Shown here piece by piece: positions 46,863 through 59,062 of a DNA stretch of 64,000 nucleotides (the first letter of the stretch is position 1; every line of letters begins with the position of its first letter). Made by a program: the position numbers and the translations under genes. The stretch is from positions 81,977,001-82,041,000 of the forward strand of contig CM059587.1 of NCBI GenBank assembly GCA_030407085.1, given 5' to 3'. The notes under the pieces are model-generated. The model was not told the DNA's origin. It worked only from the letters and a program-made list of their open reading frames with translations, and ran no database searches. The stretch is from Trichopria drosophilae (Eukaryota; Arthropoda; Insecta; Hymenoptera; Diapriidae).

Positions 46863-48190
46863 AAAATAATAATCTGTCTGTGCCCAATTATAATGTCTTC
46901 TATTTATAATATGACGACTTCTTATACGACGGACTACTCGTTTCTTTCTTTTTTCCTCACATGGTCTCCATGTTATAGTCGATGAGAGGTTTTAGTCCAA
47001 ATGAGCATAAGTGTGCTGATGACTGCTTTATAATTTGACTATTACAAATGCAATACACCTATTTAATGTACCCAAATATACATACAAATTTTGAAATAGA
47101 GATCCGAAAACTGAATGATCTTGACATTAGAAGTAATTATCTAATGATTATAATTGATAAAGAATGACGATGGGGAATGATGATGATTGCCATAACTACG
47201 TATATGCTGTGAGGAAAATGACCCTGCCTTAAATTTCCGTTATGTCATATATAATGAGCCTAATTCAACTTATGACAAATGGCGAATAGAAAAGCATATT
47301 ACTGTCATTTCTAATTAATGTAACACTGTTTAAACGATAATAAAACATATCATTAATATTGGATTAGTGGTAGAATTGAAGGGTTTAAAAAGTCGAATTA
47401 ATTTATAATAATAATACAATGAAAATACTTTCTAGTTTGAAACGGATTTTAAATTTGATCGTAGTCAAAGTTCAGTGGTAACTATTGTAGCAACCCAGGT
47501 GAATCAGCGTTTCAAAAAATGAACATGAAAAAAAAATAAAGAGAACAAAGCTTTTGTCGCTTACTGCAATATCGCACATGCATATGCGCACGTCGAAAAC
47601 GTGTATTTAGCCATGCATGGTAAATATCGTAGGATGCATCGGATCGGAGCAAGCCGATGTATGTTCATAAAGTCACAAAGAGAAATTTTTAATTAAATAT
47701 TATATAAAGTGCAGAGTATTGGAATAAAAAAATAAAGATTTAATTGCTGACGTTATTGAATTTACGGCAAGGCCACAATGAAAATTTAAAAGTATATGCG
47801 TGTATGCCCAGGAAGAGAGCGAAGCAACGGATGTCGATATATGTATAACGATTGCAACTGTGAGAGGAATGCGATTGCAGATTTGGTTTGCGTTTCATAT
47901 ATGACAGTATCGAGCGAAAGAAATTTAATGTTCCACCTGACAATACGCAAGCTCGTGATCTCGACGAGTTTTGAATTCCTCTGCCGCCCTATCCCTGCAA
48001 TAAGGGACAAGAACTGACTTTTATTGCACCGACTGATGTTATGAATGTGATGAATGCCGGCAGGCCGAACCCCTTACTTTGATAACGAGTTATAGTTATG
48101 CTTTTTATGCCCCACACCATCCCAGAAAAAATGCTATTGATGTCGCCGGTCGGGAATCAATACTTCTTATCCTTTCAATAACATGTTTAA
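46863..48190. other. Intergenic DNA, part unique and less AT-rich
   Basis: No gene was recognised. The block at 47560-48080 has overlapping ORFs on both strands, none with an ATG-start family match or splice support. Confidence 0.35.
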
Positions 48191-48322
48191 ATTGTTTTAT
48201 GACAATCTAAGTTTTACAAAACCACAACATTTCAGTGGCAATAGATTGGATATGAATAATAGATTAGAAGGAATATATACACTTACTGACGGAACGACTG
48301 TTGCGAAAATATTAGGTGAATA

Positions 48323-48450
48323 TTTATTGATCTGAAGAAAGCATTCGATACTATTGACAAAGGACTCCGCAGTATTCTTATGGAAATTGGATTTCAATCA
48401 AAGTTGCTGAATTTGGAGTACCTGGCAGATCTCAATATCCCGATTGAAAG
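48323..48450 (+). pseudogene. LINE reverse-transcriptase relic (motif A region)
   Basis: The frame reads FIDLKKAFDTIDKGL and continues LRSILMEIGFQSKLLNLEYL. The DLKKAFD core is the conserved block of non-LTR reverse transcriptase that holds the first catalytic aspartate. Upstream, a different frame gives TDGTTVAKILGE, which may be the same ORF shifted. Stops follow within 200 bases. This relic and the fragment at 48883-49119 are in the same orientation and in the right order for one element. Confidence 0.65.
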
Positions 48451-48725
48451 GGTAAATTGGAACCAAGTCCAAAAATCGATGTATCTCGGCTTACGAATGT
48501 CGCAAGTATGAAAATGCTGGTAAGAATAGCTAACGGATTTCAACAGAATTAACTTGGATTTTTTGCGTTAAGATTGATATGAAGTCCTAGAACCATTCAA
48601 ATTGATCTTCAGCATTCCGACACACTACCGGTACCCCGGAAACACCACCTGAAGCAATAGAAATATTAACAGATGCAGATGATAAACGGATTTCTCTTAA
48701 TGCAGAGAACTGGAATATATTAGAT

Positions 48726-48843
48726 CTCCTTTTCGCCCACCTTGCGGGCTAGGACCTCAGGAAGGGCCTGCTGTGACGTCACGAACATAACGCAGGAGAG
48801 GAAGGCGAGAAACCGAGTGGATAAATATATCGGGACTCTACTG
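48726..48843 (-). mobile_element. CAGTAGAG-ended element, third copy, truncated
   Basis: On the minus strand it begins CAGTAGAGTCCCGATATATT, then GTGACGTCACAGCAGGCCC, then GCAAGGTGGGCGAAAAGG, and stops short of the second terminal repeat. It lies between the two LINE fragments, apparently inserted into or next to the dying LINE. Confidence 0.72.
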
Positions 48844-48882
48844 TGTAAATATTAAAATTGTTAATAACATAAATAATTATGG

Positions 48883-49119
48883 ATGATCTTTGATTCACAT
48901 CTTAAATGGTCTTATCATTCTTCTAGATGTACAAAGGAACTACGACACGTGTTTTTTATTTTTAGAAAAGTCCGGGACGTTCTCAACCCTGAACTTAAAT
49001 TATCCATCTATTATGAATTATTTGGCTCTGGTCTTAACTATGGAAAAATTAGCTGGGATGTTGTATCAAATAATGCCGTTACAGCACTGAAACCCTTAAC
49101 TAATAAAGTTGCTCTCTGA
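48883..49119 (+). pseudogene. LINE reverse-transcriptase C-terminal relic
   Basis: The 78-codon frame reads MIFDSHLKWSYHSS through ELRHVFFIFRKVRDVLNPEL and KLSIYYELFGSGLNYGKISW, then KPLTNKV. It fits the segment after the catalytic domain of jockey/CR1-type LINEs (D.HL.W..H, K.IYYAL, L.YGI..WG). It ends at a TGA at 49117-49119. No tail is visible. It is a remnant, not a functional enzyme. Confidence 0.7.
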
Positions 49120-49179
49120 GGTTTTATAGCACCATTTATAAGGTTTACGATAAAAAAAAGCAGTTGAAAAAAAAAAGTT

Positions 49180-50170
49180 TATGCGTATTTGTTCAGATCA
49201 CTTTATTCTCTTTATTCAAGAACATTTCAAGGTCAAATTAACGGAAATACATAAAAAATCTGAGATTAATGATATAGAGGTTTTGAAGGTTACTGCATCC
49301 AAATTCAAGGTCATTTCAAGGTTAAATTTTAAAAAAGCACTGAATAAATCTGAAAAATGACATATAGGTTTTTGAGGTCCCTGATTCTGAACCCCTCATT
49401 TGCTTAATTTCTCAAGATCAATTAGTAGGCGCGCCATGGTCATCCTAAGGTTAATTTTTAAAAAGAGATGCATTAAGTTCTAGACTTTTTTACCTTCAAA
49501 CCCAGAGCCTACCTAACCTCTAAAAATCAGTTATGTAATTAGTAAAGATCTGTTGTGGTTAATTCAATGCTAAATTAAAAAGTGAGCACGCAATATGTAG
49601 CGATCATTATCGGTATTTTTGTAAGTTCCGGAAATCCGACAAAGGTTCGATCTTACGGAAATTATTGGACATTTAAAACTATGTTAATGAAAGTTTAAAT
49701 AAACTATGTTCTCTAAAGAGTCCTACCGTTATGTCACCTGTGTTTCTATATTTGGGCAATCTTTGTCCTTAGCAGTAAGCTTAAAATGTAATATCGTTTA
49801 CGTTATAGGATTAAAGGGACCCCAACATTCAAATTCTGAAAATTTTAAAAATATACAGTGACCGGCATACCTGACCAATTATGTACTTAACATTGATATA
49901 ATCTAAGACAACTTTTTAATTCATACCTAACTGCTCTTTAAAGGCGAAATAGCTGACTTACAATTCACTGGATCGTGTAATGCGCAAAGATTAGAAATTT
50001 AACCTTGAGAAGACCTTGCTATTTCCTCTTAATAACCTTGAGGTACAAAACAAACGAGACATTCGATTTAAGTAATTCTCTTGCCAAATATATTTAGTGA
50101 TTGTTTAAAAATTTGACTTTGGAATGACCTCAAACTTGACACGATAAAGATTCAAGGACTTCGGATTAAA
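49180..50170. repeat. AAGGTCA/TGACCTT-rich degenerate repeat
   Basis: TTTCAAGGTCAAATT, ATTCAAGGTCATTTCAAGG, CCTAAGGTTAATTTTTAA, AACCTTGAGAAGACCTTG and GAATGACCTCAAAC recur with irregular spacing in both orientations. It resembles the tandem block at 62096-62590. No coding sequence is present. Confidence 0.5.
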
Positions 50171-51109
50171 ATTCAGCACCTTAAAATCCGTCAGAATCAA
50201 AATACTTTCTCACGTGACAGGATTATTACGTTAGCGCAACATACAATTTTTCCAAGAAAAATTCCAGATCAGAAATTTATTGATGATTGCATTCTTATTA
50301 CTAGTTTCAAAAATACTACAAAGTAATTGTACCTTAACACATTTCTACACATTTGTAACATATTGTTGAAAATATTTGAGAAATTGTAAGCTTGAAAAAA
50401 ATGATTGCAATAGGCGGAAACATAAATTAATTTAATTTTATTCTTTTATCATTTATTCAACTTTAATTTCATAATAACCTATAAATGCATCGCATTTACA
50501 TAATCATTAAAAAAAACGTACGAAATTAGTTTTCAAGGTATGTGAACAGGTCCTACTTACAAATTCTTTCGATTGAGGGACACCCTCGAGCTTCTTTGAT
50601 TGTCTCGAAGTGGAGTAAAAGAAGACAAAGAAAGCCCAGGAAACTGCGTCGCATGTTTTCAAGAATTTTAAGAAGACATTTATGTAAATTACATTCTATA
50701 GGAACAAATTCCTTTCTTTGATGGCTACTTGATGGAGTAATATATTAACCGCTATAACTGCAACTGTTGAAATAGTTAATAACTTCAAAAATATAGAATA
50801 TCATCTTCAGAAATCATACCACAGCAAAATATACTACATGGGAATCATTAAGAAATTCGGAATTAGTCCAGAAATACAAACAATGATTCAGTCATTACTG
50901 CGAACAATGAAATTCAGTAAATACTTACAATGTCTATATTTATCAAGTTCTTGAGGTATATGGTTACGTAAACATGTTTGAACTTTGATTTCATTTTCTT
51001 TAAAGCTTTATCAATTAATTAAAAGTAACTAAAAGTTATTTACTAAATATATCCCTAAACATTTACTGAAAATATTAACTTATAATTTTTCTTCGAACAG
51101 CATTTAAAT
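50171..51109. other. AT-rich intergenic DNA
   Basis: I see nothing supported. A short frame near 50790-50930 (YMGIIKKFGISPEIQTMIQS) looks protein-like but lacks any recognised motif. Confidence 0.35.
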
Positions 51110-51520
51110 TTCATCTTTTGCTCCAGATAATATTACAAAATACATCCCCTCCCCTATCTTTCTTTGCAGGCTTTGACGATTTGTTAAAAAATTCACAAAA
51201 TACTGTCTTTGAGCTACCGTGTATAGATTTCTCACACTCTGAGTGCAAAATACCATTTTTCTTCCTGTATGGATGAAGCAAAATAGCACTTTCTGTCCTT
51301 AGAAAGCTAATTAAGTATAACCTGGAGCAAAATCATTTTTTCAGACTCTGATCGAAAAAATACTATTTTGAAACCTAAATGAGCAAAATAAGTACATTCG
51401 GGCGCAAAATAGCATCTTCTCTCCCTAGGGAGCAAAATAAGTATATTCTGGCGCAAGGTCAGTTTTCACACTTCGAACGCAAAATACTATTTTGCTCCGT
51501 ATATCGTGGGAATAAATTTA
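51110..51520. repeat. GCAAAATA-type repeat array
   Basis: At least eight copies of GCAAAATA or its inverse TATTTTGC occur, spaced 30-70 bases apart. They are often paired as GCAAAATACTATTTTGC and separated by TCTCTCCCTAGGGAG or CACACTCTGAGTGC palindromes. Short copies lie at 31070 and 46780. Confidence 0.65.
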
Positions 51521-51857
51521 TCCCGCTATCGTATAGGACAAAAATATGTGTAACAAAAATCGGTGTTTTTATTATTGTAGGATTGGAATCATTTCAGTCT
51601 TTGATGTAAATAGTGAGTAATGCCCTTTTATTCTATAATGAAGTGATGTTCTTTGTTGGAAGGTACTGAAATTTAATTTAGTGTAAATCCGACATTAATC
51701 CTCAAGGATTTATATGTGATATATAAAGCTTTTTTGCATTAGCATTAACTGATAATTTAATGCAAACCGAGGAAAGGAACGAGAATGGTGAACTATTGAA
51801 CAGCGTCTTTGGCTGATAATTTGATGAATTTGGTTGTATACACGTATGAGTGGATTA

Positions 51858-52130
51858 TTATCCTTTTGAATCTAGCCGTTTATACACCGATAGTTCTGAA
51901 TCCTGATAACCAAACTCCCCGCTCCACATCTCCGTTGGTATTCGCGGCATTTCAATTAGTTCTCCATTCAAAAGAACCTCACTGACTTTGTGGGAACCTA
52001 CCCAATCAATCTCGACGTAACGTTCGAAACCCCATAGCCTCCCCTTTCCCTCTCGATCTATCTCTAGCGTTAATCCTCTGTATGTGTACACGCGTAATTT
52101 ACCATTTACATACCTTGATTCGATATGAAT
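51858..52130 (-). CDS. Possible terminal exon of an unrecognised gene
   Basis: The minus-strand frame is open from 52130 (after a TAG) to a TAA at 51858. It encodes about 90 residues of convincing protein character: ESRYVNGKLRVYTYRGLTLE, IDREGKGRLWGFERYVEIDW, VGSHKVSEVLLNGELIEMPR, and an end at KRLDSKG. The alternation of hydrophobic and charged residues suggests beta strands. The pattern V.I...G...KVSEVLLNG loosely recalls the C-terminal beta-sandwich of family 31 glycosidases, but I would not name it on that basis. No ATG starts it; the apparent start is GTG. An AG at 52131-52132 gives a poor acceptor. The upstream exons should lie at higher coordinates and I did not find them. A retained fragment of a duplicated gene is the alternative. 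Confidence 0.42.
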   Translation of the reverse strand: MHIESRYVNGKLRVYTYRGLTLEIDREGKGRLWGFERYVEIDWVGSHKVSEVLLNGELIEMPRIPTEMWSGEFGYQDSELSVYKRLDSKG

Positions 52131-52479
52131 CTATTAAACGGCTGCTAAGCGAAACAATAATGCGAGGATAATATTGACGTTATATACATGACTAATTCGG
52201 GTGCTGATCCACAATTGCGATTTTACTCAAATGTGTAATACACCGGATGACTTTGAGAGTTAATATTTATAATTTAATTATTAATGGTTTCCATTAGTAG
52301 AATTAATCGATTTAATTAAATATAATATTTGCAATCAAGTTTTAAATGAAATTTAAATGTTTATGTCATGGACTCCTCTGCACAAACAATAGCATTCCTG
52401 TTTTCGAACTATATTTTTTTCGTTTTAAACAAGTTAACTATAAATTTTTATGGCACTTTTAAAAAGGTAAAAACAATTC

Positions 52480-52790
52480 ATTAGAGACTTAAGGAGATAA
52501 TAACTCCATTGTTTAGAAAATTACTGATGACCATAACAAGAAAATGTTGTGGAGTTGTTGCTGGTCCTATTCGGCAAGGAAGAGTCGTGATAATAGTACT
52601 TTTCGCATCAAGAGCCCTTGCAACCACCGTATGAGGCGTAAATTCTACGCCCGTGGTGCGAACGATATCTTTCGATTCCGGAGGTGTAAAAATGGCAATT
52701 TTTACAAATGATGACATAGCAAAATCCCTTTCTAATGCATAGGTCCTGAAATAGCCATTTTACGCCCGCAAAAGAAGGCTTAAAATGGCT
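52480..52790. repeat. Imperfect hairpin with GCGTAAA/TTTACGCC motifs
   Basis: GAGGCGTAAATTCTACGCCCG, GTGTAAAAATGGCAATTTTTAC and ATAGCCATTTTACGCCCGC form several short self-complementary pairs. ORFs across this block on the minus strand derive from the repeats. Confidence 0.4.
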
Positions 52791-53731
52791 ATCTTACAAC
52801 TCTTGAATCCAACAAGATTTTGGCGATTCCTCCCCCCTTCCTTATACCTTTTGCAACTTTCCATCAATTTATAGGCTGTCCGACAAAAAATCACGGACGC
52901 AAAATACATAAGAAACCATATCAAATATTTGTTTTGTGGGTAACGGATACTATTTTGGATAACTGACCCAACGGATAAAGTGAAAGCGAAAGTATTTCAA
53001 TTTTTTCTAAATTATTAATAACACACAACATCAATTCATTACGCTGCCATTTCAAATTTTGTATGGGAATGAAACGACACCTAGTGTTCATCAACGGATT
53101 TTGTGCTGAAAAACATGGCGCTGGCAGAATTTCCCTATTGCTTCGTATTACCGAGAAAAATAAGGTTAAATATAGCAAAAATGTACGTTTTTAATACTGT
53201 TTCCATTGTCCTTCTAGCAAAAGAGAATTTTGACAGCCGCAGCAAAATTTCCGAAGTATTTTATTGTGTCTGAAATGATGGCGCTGCCAAAATGTCACTG
53301 CCATGTGGCATTTTTGTTAAAAGTACTGTTATATGCATTAAATGTGCGATGTTCCTTATTTATTTCCATTATTTCTGTATTTCCATATTTCGAGTTTGTT
53401 GTGCAAAAGAGAATTGACACATTTCACCTTGTATGGGGTCAGAATTGTTTACAATTTGTCCGTCACGTTGTTCCCCTCATTTTGATTTTAGAAAAATAAA
53501 CATGTTTGAAATATGCGACCCTGAAAATCTCAAAGTAAGAAAATTATTGGTATGCATGGTTTGCTTGATAGAGCCATAAGACTATCTCATAAATTTAGAA
53601 AAAAAATCTTAATATAGCTAAACAAATTTTAAAAGAAATAGAGTTTATAAATTGTATATTACTTTACAAAATACATCCAATAATGTTAGAATATTATGTT
53701 CGATTTAGGGGGCTTGGGGGCGTGAAATAAA

Positions 53732-54509
53732 AATGACGCTTAAACTAGCAGGAAATTCGTAGCAGGAAATTCGATTGCTGAGTTCTTAGCCAGCGATTTG
53801 CACTAGATAAATGGCTATTCGATTTTGACTATTGATTACAATAATAGTATTCTTTGAGATATTATCAAGAAAATAATCGAGTAGTTCCAAGTAGTTTCAA
53901 CCCAGCCGAAATTAAAAAATGTTCTTATATCACATAGTTATTCCAAAAAATAGTACAAAATCAAAATAGAAGTGCCTTTGCACTCGATTTTCGTCATTCT
54001 AGTTATTTCATATAGTTGTCTGCGACATATAAAAGAACTTCCGGGTGGTCCCAACTCGGCACCTAAGCCGAAAGTATTTTTTTTAAGACCTTTAATCCTA
54101 ATGTTATAAACTCGTTATCGTAAAAAATGGTAAAAGAGACGAAATTCAAGTGTCTTTACACTCGATTTTCGTCATTCTAGTTATTTTATATAGTTGTCTA
54201 CAATATATAAAAGAACTTCCGGGTGGTCCCAACCCGGTACCTACGTCGAAAGTATTTTTTTGACACTTTTAAACCCAATGTTGTAAATAGGGAAAAAAAG
54301 AACTTTTTTTAATTTCAGCTGGGTTGAAACCACTTGGAACTACTCGATCATTTGTTCTTGACACTATATCGAAAGAATAATATAATGTTAATCAAATGAA
54401 TAGCCATTTATGTGGTGCAAATCGCTGCTAAGAACTCAGCAATTGAATTTCCTGCTACGAATTTCCAAGTGCTATCATATACTGAATTTCCTGCTAGTTT
54501 CAGCGTCAT
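53732..54509. mobile_element. 0.78 kb foldback element with an internal tandem duplication
   Basis: ATGACGCTTAAACTAGCAGG at the left is inverted as CCTGCTAGTTTCAGCGTCAT at the right. Arms of about 200 bases also share GATTGCTGAGTTCTTAGC against GCTAAGAACTCAGCAATT, and GTAGTTTCAACCCAGC against GCTGGGTTGAAACCAC. Between the arms lies a direct duplication of about 150 bases (53962-54112 and 54142-54290), sharing CACTCGATTTTCGTCATTC and AAGAACTTCCGGGTGGTCCC. Confidence 0.85.
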
Positions 54510-57390
54510 GAAATGAAAACAGTCTGAAAATGGACGATTTTTCGAAAAAAAGGCCGATAAATACGATTTCTTGTAATTTTCTACATTACAATACATTTTC
54601 GATATACTATGTGTAAAATTTGATTTTTTTTCCTGAAATGATTTTTTAGCTAAATAATTTTCGTAGACATTTTTTAACAAACGAATTACAACTGAATAAC
54701 AAAACATTTGTTGAAAATAACGCCATGTTGATGCGGCCAATGTGAATTCTAGGATGCACAATACACTATCTTTTGGTACGACCAATTACTCCACCAGATC
54801 TAAAAGTAGGAATCGATTGGACTACAGTTTCATATAAAAAAAGGCTGCCATATTAGAAAAACGACTAAAGTATTGGAAAAGGGACTTCAGATTCAGAAAA
54901 AGCAGACTTGAAACCTATAGGATATGGACTTGTATAAAAATTCATTCGCCCTTTCTATGAAAATTATTTAGCTAAAAATCAGCGACCATTTATGCCATTT
55001 CAGGAACGAGTTGCAGTTCAAGGTATTCTATTACAAATTTTAAGATAGTTTTGACCTCTTAGTCAAACCACGCATTCGCGTCCACACAAGCTGTAAAGTT
55101 CGTAACGAGTTTGAAACCCTATCGTTTGACTTCGTCATCATGACCAATTGGTCATAATTCGTCTTTTTCGTAACTTTGAACAACTTTGTCTCTTTACAAA
55201 TTTTAACTTTGTTTTATAAAATGTTCTCTAAATAATTTTAAATATAGTAATTTTTACCACCATAGGCATTTGCCTAAAACGGTGTGCCGCATGCTCAAGA
55301 GCACCTATAAATTTTCAATGAGGCAAGGTGTAAATAAAATTCAAACTTACCTGTCTAGTTTGAATGAATATTTTGAGGTCGGTAAACAAACATTCAAGTA
55401 AAGAAAACAGATAAGCCCCTGCTTGTTACCAGAAGGTAATCATACTCCTACCACCAATAGGTAGAACATAATTCTTCCGTCCGTTGCGATGACGTTACTT
55501 TCCTTTTGTAATTGCGGCATTCATGTTTTTCCATTCCTTATAATCTAGGAATTATATTTAGGATCTATAGATTATAATGGATTCATTATTAGTAAGTCCC
55601 TTCTGAATATTTCTCCGTTCAGATTATCAAGTACTGAAAGCTACTGAAAAGTCGATAAAATATCCATTATTGCTGTATGCAGTGTACAACTTTCCGTAGG
55701 TAGGTCCAAACCTCTTTTGATGCAAATTGTCATTAGCAAAACAGAGACAAATTTAGAAAGACGTATTTCAGCATACAAAAACGACAACAGCGATGTCGGC
55801 TATTAAAAAAAACTTCTAATGTCTTTAATTTCCACAATTACTATAAAATTTCCAACGAAGGGGTCTTAATCACTATTACCTAAATCTACTAATTTAAAAA
55901 AAAAGTGTAAAATTGGAAAAAAGTTGACCATAAAAGAATGTGTGTTGCAACTGCGTTTGAAGTTATTGTCGATTTTACGGCCTACTGACTCTTATTAATG
56001 GAATATCTATATGCACAGGCACGGCTTTTTTGTGCATTTTACGCTCTGTTGCTTCCTTATAATCTCTAATCGTGGATGATTACTTCACCAGTAATAAAAA
56101 GTAGAATTTTTACACAAACCGGATAACAAATTTTCGCGTATATTCATCCCGCACAGAAAAAAAGAAACAAGTGGGTGCCCTATCTTTCTGCATTCCGTAT
56201 TATTGCTCGTTGTCGGGTAATTATTTACTGGATGTTCTTAGGCATCAACGTTTATTGCAGAATAAAAATGTGATAAAGAAACTTTGGATATCCGCAATTC
56301 GAATAGAAGATATTACAACTTTGTTGCAGTAAAATGGACACCATGTGTAGCATTTTCAATTTGAATATCCAGTTGCCAATATCTTTTTGTTTGTTCTCAA
56401 AGATGTTGAAATCGTAGAAGATGTTACTTCATTCCAAATAGTTTAGCGGTACCTTATTTATGAAGATCTAGACCACACAGCAATGTTTGCAGTTCTTTTT
56501 TTGTCGTAATGCACCCCTTTTTCTCGTTATGTCCACGTAATGAAGAAATTAATGAATTCATCTAACTCTGAAGAGTCATCGCGCCGCACCTGCAAGTGTA
56601 TCTCTTGAAACGAGCATCAGCCCTATTTGGTATACTTATTCAAAGGTTACATGAAATTATTATTCGTTCCTCGATAACGCGCCTGGTCGCTTAAGCAGCT
56701 TATGGGGTAGTTTGAGAGCTCCTAGGGGATCAAAGAATAAAGGAAATATACCGAAGCAAAGTGACAGAGGGGGAGAGATAGGTAACTATACATAGATAGT
56801 GAAAGAGGGAGAGGAGAGCAAAGTGAACACCGGCGACAAATGTTTAAATTAAACGGGAGTTGGCTGGCGGCTCGAATGTAGAGGGGACCGGGTTGGAAAG
56901 AATTTCTATTGAAAGTCGATACCCGTCCCTATCATTGCCCAAATGACTGGCTCCAAGAGTCACCCCTTATTACGAACCTTGGATTTATTGCTAAAATTTC
57001 GGAGACTATTTTACGCGGATAATTGTTCCGCTTCATAAGAGGAGTCACGACGCTACTATACATACCTTTTGCTTGGTCCTTCTCAGCTGTACGCCACTTA
57101 CTATTATCATGAAAGCCATCGTCTGTGGCTTCGGTTTCGTGCATTCAGTATTAGATAGTAACCAATTTGTTATGCATGTCATTGTTATGTCGTCGAGGTG
57201 TCTGATTTATAGGGGTTTATCAATAAAACTTTCAGCTTCACATCAGCATTTTGGGACATTCCTATTTCTCGATATCATTGCAGATGAATCCGCGAATGAA
57301 CAAAATCACCAGAATATCTTGGTGAAGATTCTTTCGATATCAACATAAACGTAACATCAAAAATAGAATATTGAATACATCAGAATATGG
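54510..57390. other. Intergenic DNA, the last third less AT-rich
   Basis: No gene was recognised. The part from 56560 to 57200 has higher GC, a GA-rich stretch (GAGGGGGAGAGATAGG, GAAAGAGGGAGAGGAGAG) at 56765-56820, and overlapping ORFs on both strands without motifs. It may be regulatory. Confidence 0.35.
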
Positions 57391-57523
57391 CACAACCTCG
57401 CTTGTTCGACATGTTCGGTTTCAGACACTCTCTTTGACCTGGCTTGACCGACATTGCTTTCACCACGTCCATATGTCACACCAATATGATTGGATCGTGC
57501 ATTGTCCAACAAGCGAGGTTGTA
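57391..57523. mobile_element. 133 bp hAT-like MITE with 8 bp target duplication
   Basis: CACAACCTCGCTTGTTCGACA at the left is inverted at the right as TGTCCAACAAGCGAGGTTGTA. It is flanked by GAATATGG (57383-57390) and GAATATGC (57524-57531), an 8 bp duplication with one mismatch. ORFs here on both strands come from the element. Confidence 0.72.
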
Positions 57524-58223
57524 GAATATGCCAGGCGTCGAATTCGCGAGGTTTTACTATATCGTGTCTCCAAACAAAATTTCTTGAATAATTCATTGAT
57601 ATTAAATATAAGTATACTATTCATATAATATAAGCATAATCGCGCGATATTTTAGAATAAAGCATTCAGTATTCTTAAAAGCTATAATTGATTCCAACAT
57701 TTTCTTCGTATGTCCGTTGGCACGAAGATAAAAAACACCTATAATTTAAAAATAACTGATCGAACTATTAATAAATAATGAATATTATTAAAATGGAACT
57801 AAAAAGGTCGATTAAGTCCGTTAAAAAAATTTCCTACACTTGGACATTCTTTTGTTTTGGGAAAAGTATATGAAGAATGTCCTGAAACTATTTGAGAAAC
57901 TGTTAGGCTGATTGAAAGCCTATAGAATGGTTAAAAATAACTAAAAATTAAAAATGGCATTAATATCGATAAATTTCTTTTTTAAAAAACGTGATTTTTT
58001 TCAATTGATGTTTTTTTTAATTCGAAATATTAGACCAAATTTCTCCATTCAAGCCATCATTTTGAATATTAATGTTATTTATTGACATTTTAAAGGTTTC
58101 CCCGTTGATTAAATATTCCGTTCTCAGTTAGATAAGTTTAATAAAAAAAAGTCACTCGATAAAAATCACATTTTTGGAAACATGACATGAACATAATCAA
58201 TTTTAACTGCATACATTAACCTC

Positions 58224-58490
58224 GTCCTGAGTTATATGTTCCATAGTTATATCGTTCTAAGTTATACATTTGCATTGCTAAAATATATTCTGGCTTATTT
58301 TTCTTGCCCCCCCCCCCCCTCTACCACATAATTACGCTGCGCTTCGCGACGGTATTCGGTAAGGATCGGCAAAAATCAGAAAAGTCCGGTTGCACCTACA
58401 CTCGCGGAAGAGGGGGTATGAGGTGAATGGGTAGGGCTTCTGGTATAACTTATAGTGCAAATGGAAAGAACTGGTCATATAACTTAGGTC
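58224..58490. mobile_element. CCTAAGTTATACC-family MITE, copy 3, with C homopolymer
   Basis: GTCCTGAGTTATATGTTCC at the left and TCATATAACTTAGGTC at the right are inverted. A second internal end (TTCTAAGTTATACATTTGC near 58254, inverted near 58442) suggests a nested copy. Thirteen consecutive C occur at 58307-58319. Confidence 0.7.
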
Positions 58491-59062
58491 GGGTATACTG
58501 AAAATGGTGCTAATGCGTAACCTTGCAAATATTTGACAAAGTTACGTTCAAAATATTTTGCTGTTTTACGGAATAGAGATGCGACCCTACATTATGCGCA
58601 TTAATAGTAAAAATTCATCCAATAGATCTGATCTTTTTGTTTACGTGTATTTGAGGCATTGTTTTTTAATGTCGTATTACGTAACGTTTTAGTTTAATAT
58701 TTGAAATTTAAAAAAAAAACTACAATATTGACTGCTATAAAAAATTGTATTACATAAAGGCCAATCTTATATTCGTGTCCCATTCTCCCTATCTTACTGG
58801 CAGGTATTTGCGCATTCTTAAAATTCAAAGAAAATTAAACCTATATATGAATTATACACATGATTAACAATTCATGGACCACGAACATTCGCTTTAGTCG
58901 TTCGAACCGACTCATCTTAAGTAGTAAGAGACAGTTTCACTTTATTTTGAGCGTTTATGTCGTTTCGTTTAATAGATATAGCATTTTGACGCCAGTTATC
59001 GAGTTGTAAGTATTGAAAATACCTTGAATTAACTCAATGAAATGTTCGTAGTAACAGAACTA

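Noticed and set aside
57357..57628. Overlapping 79- and 85-codon ORFs
   Set aside because: Both cover the 133 bp MITE and derive from its inverted repeats.
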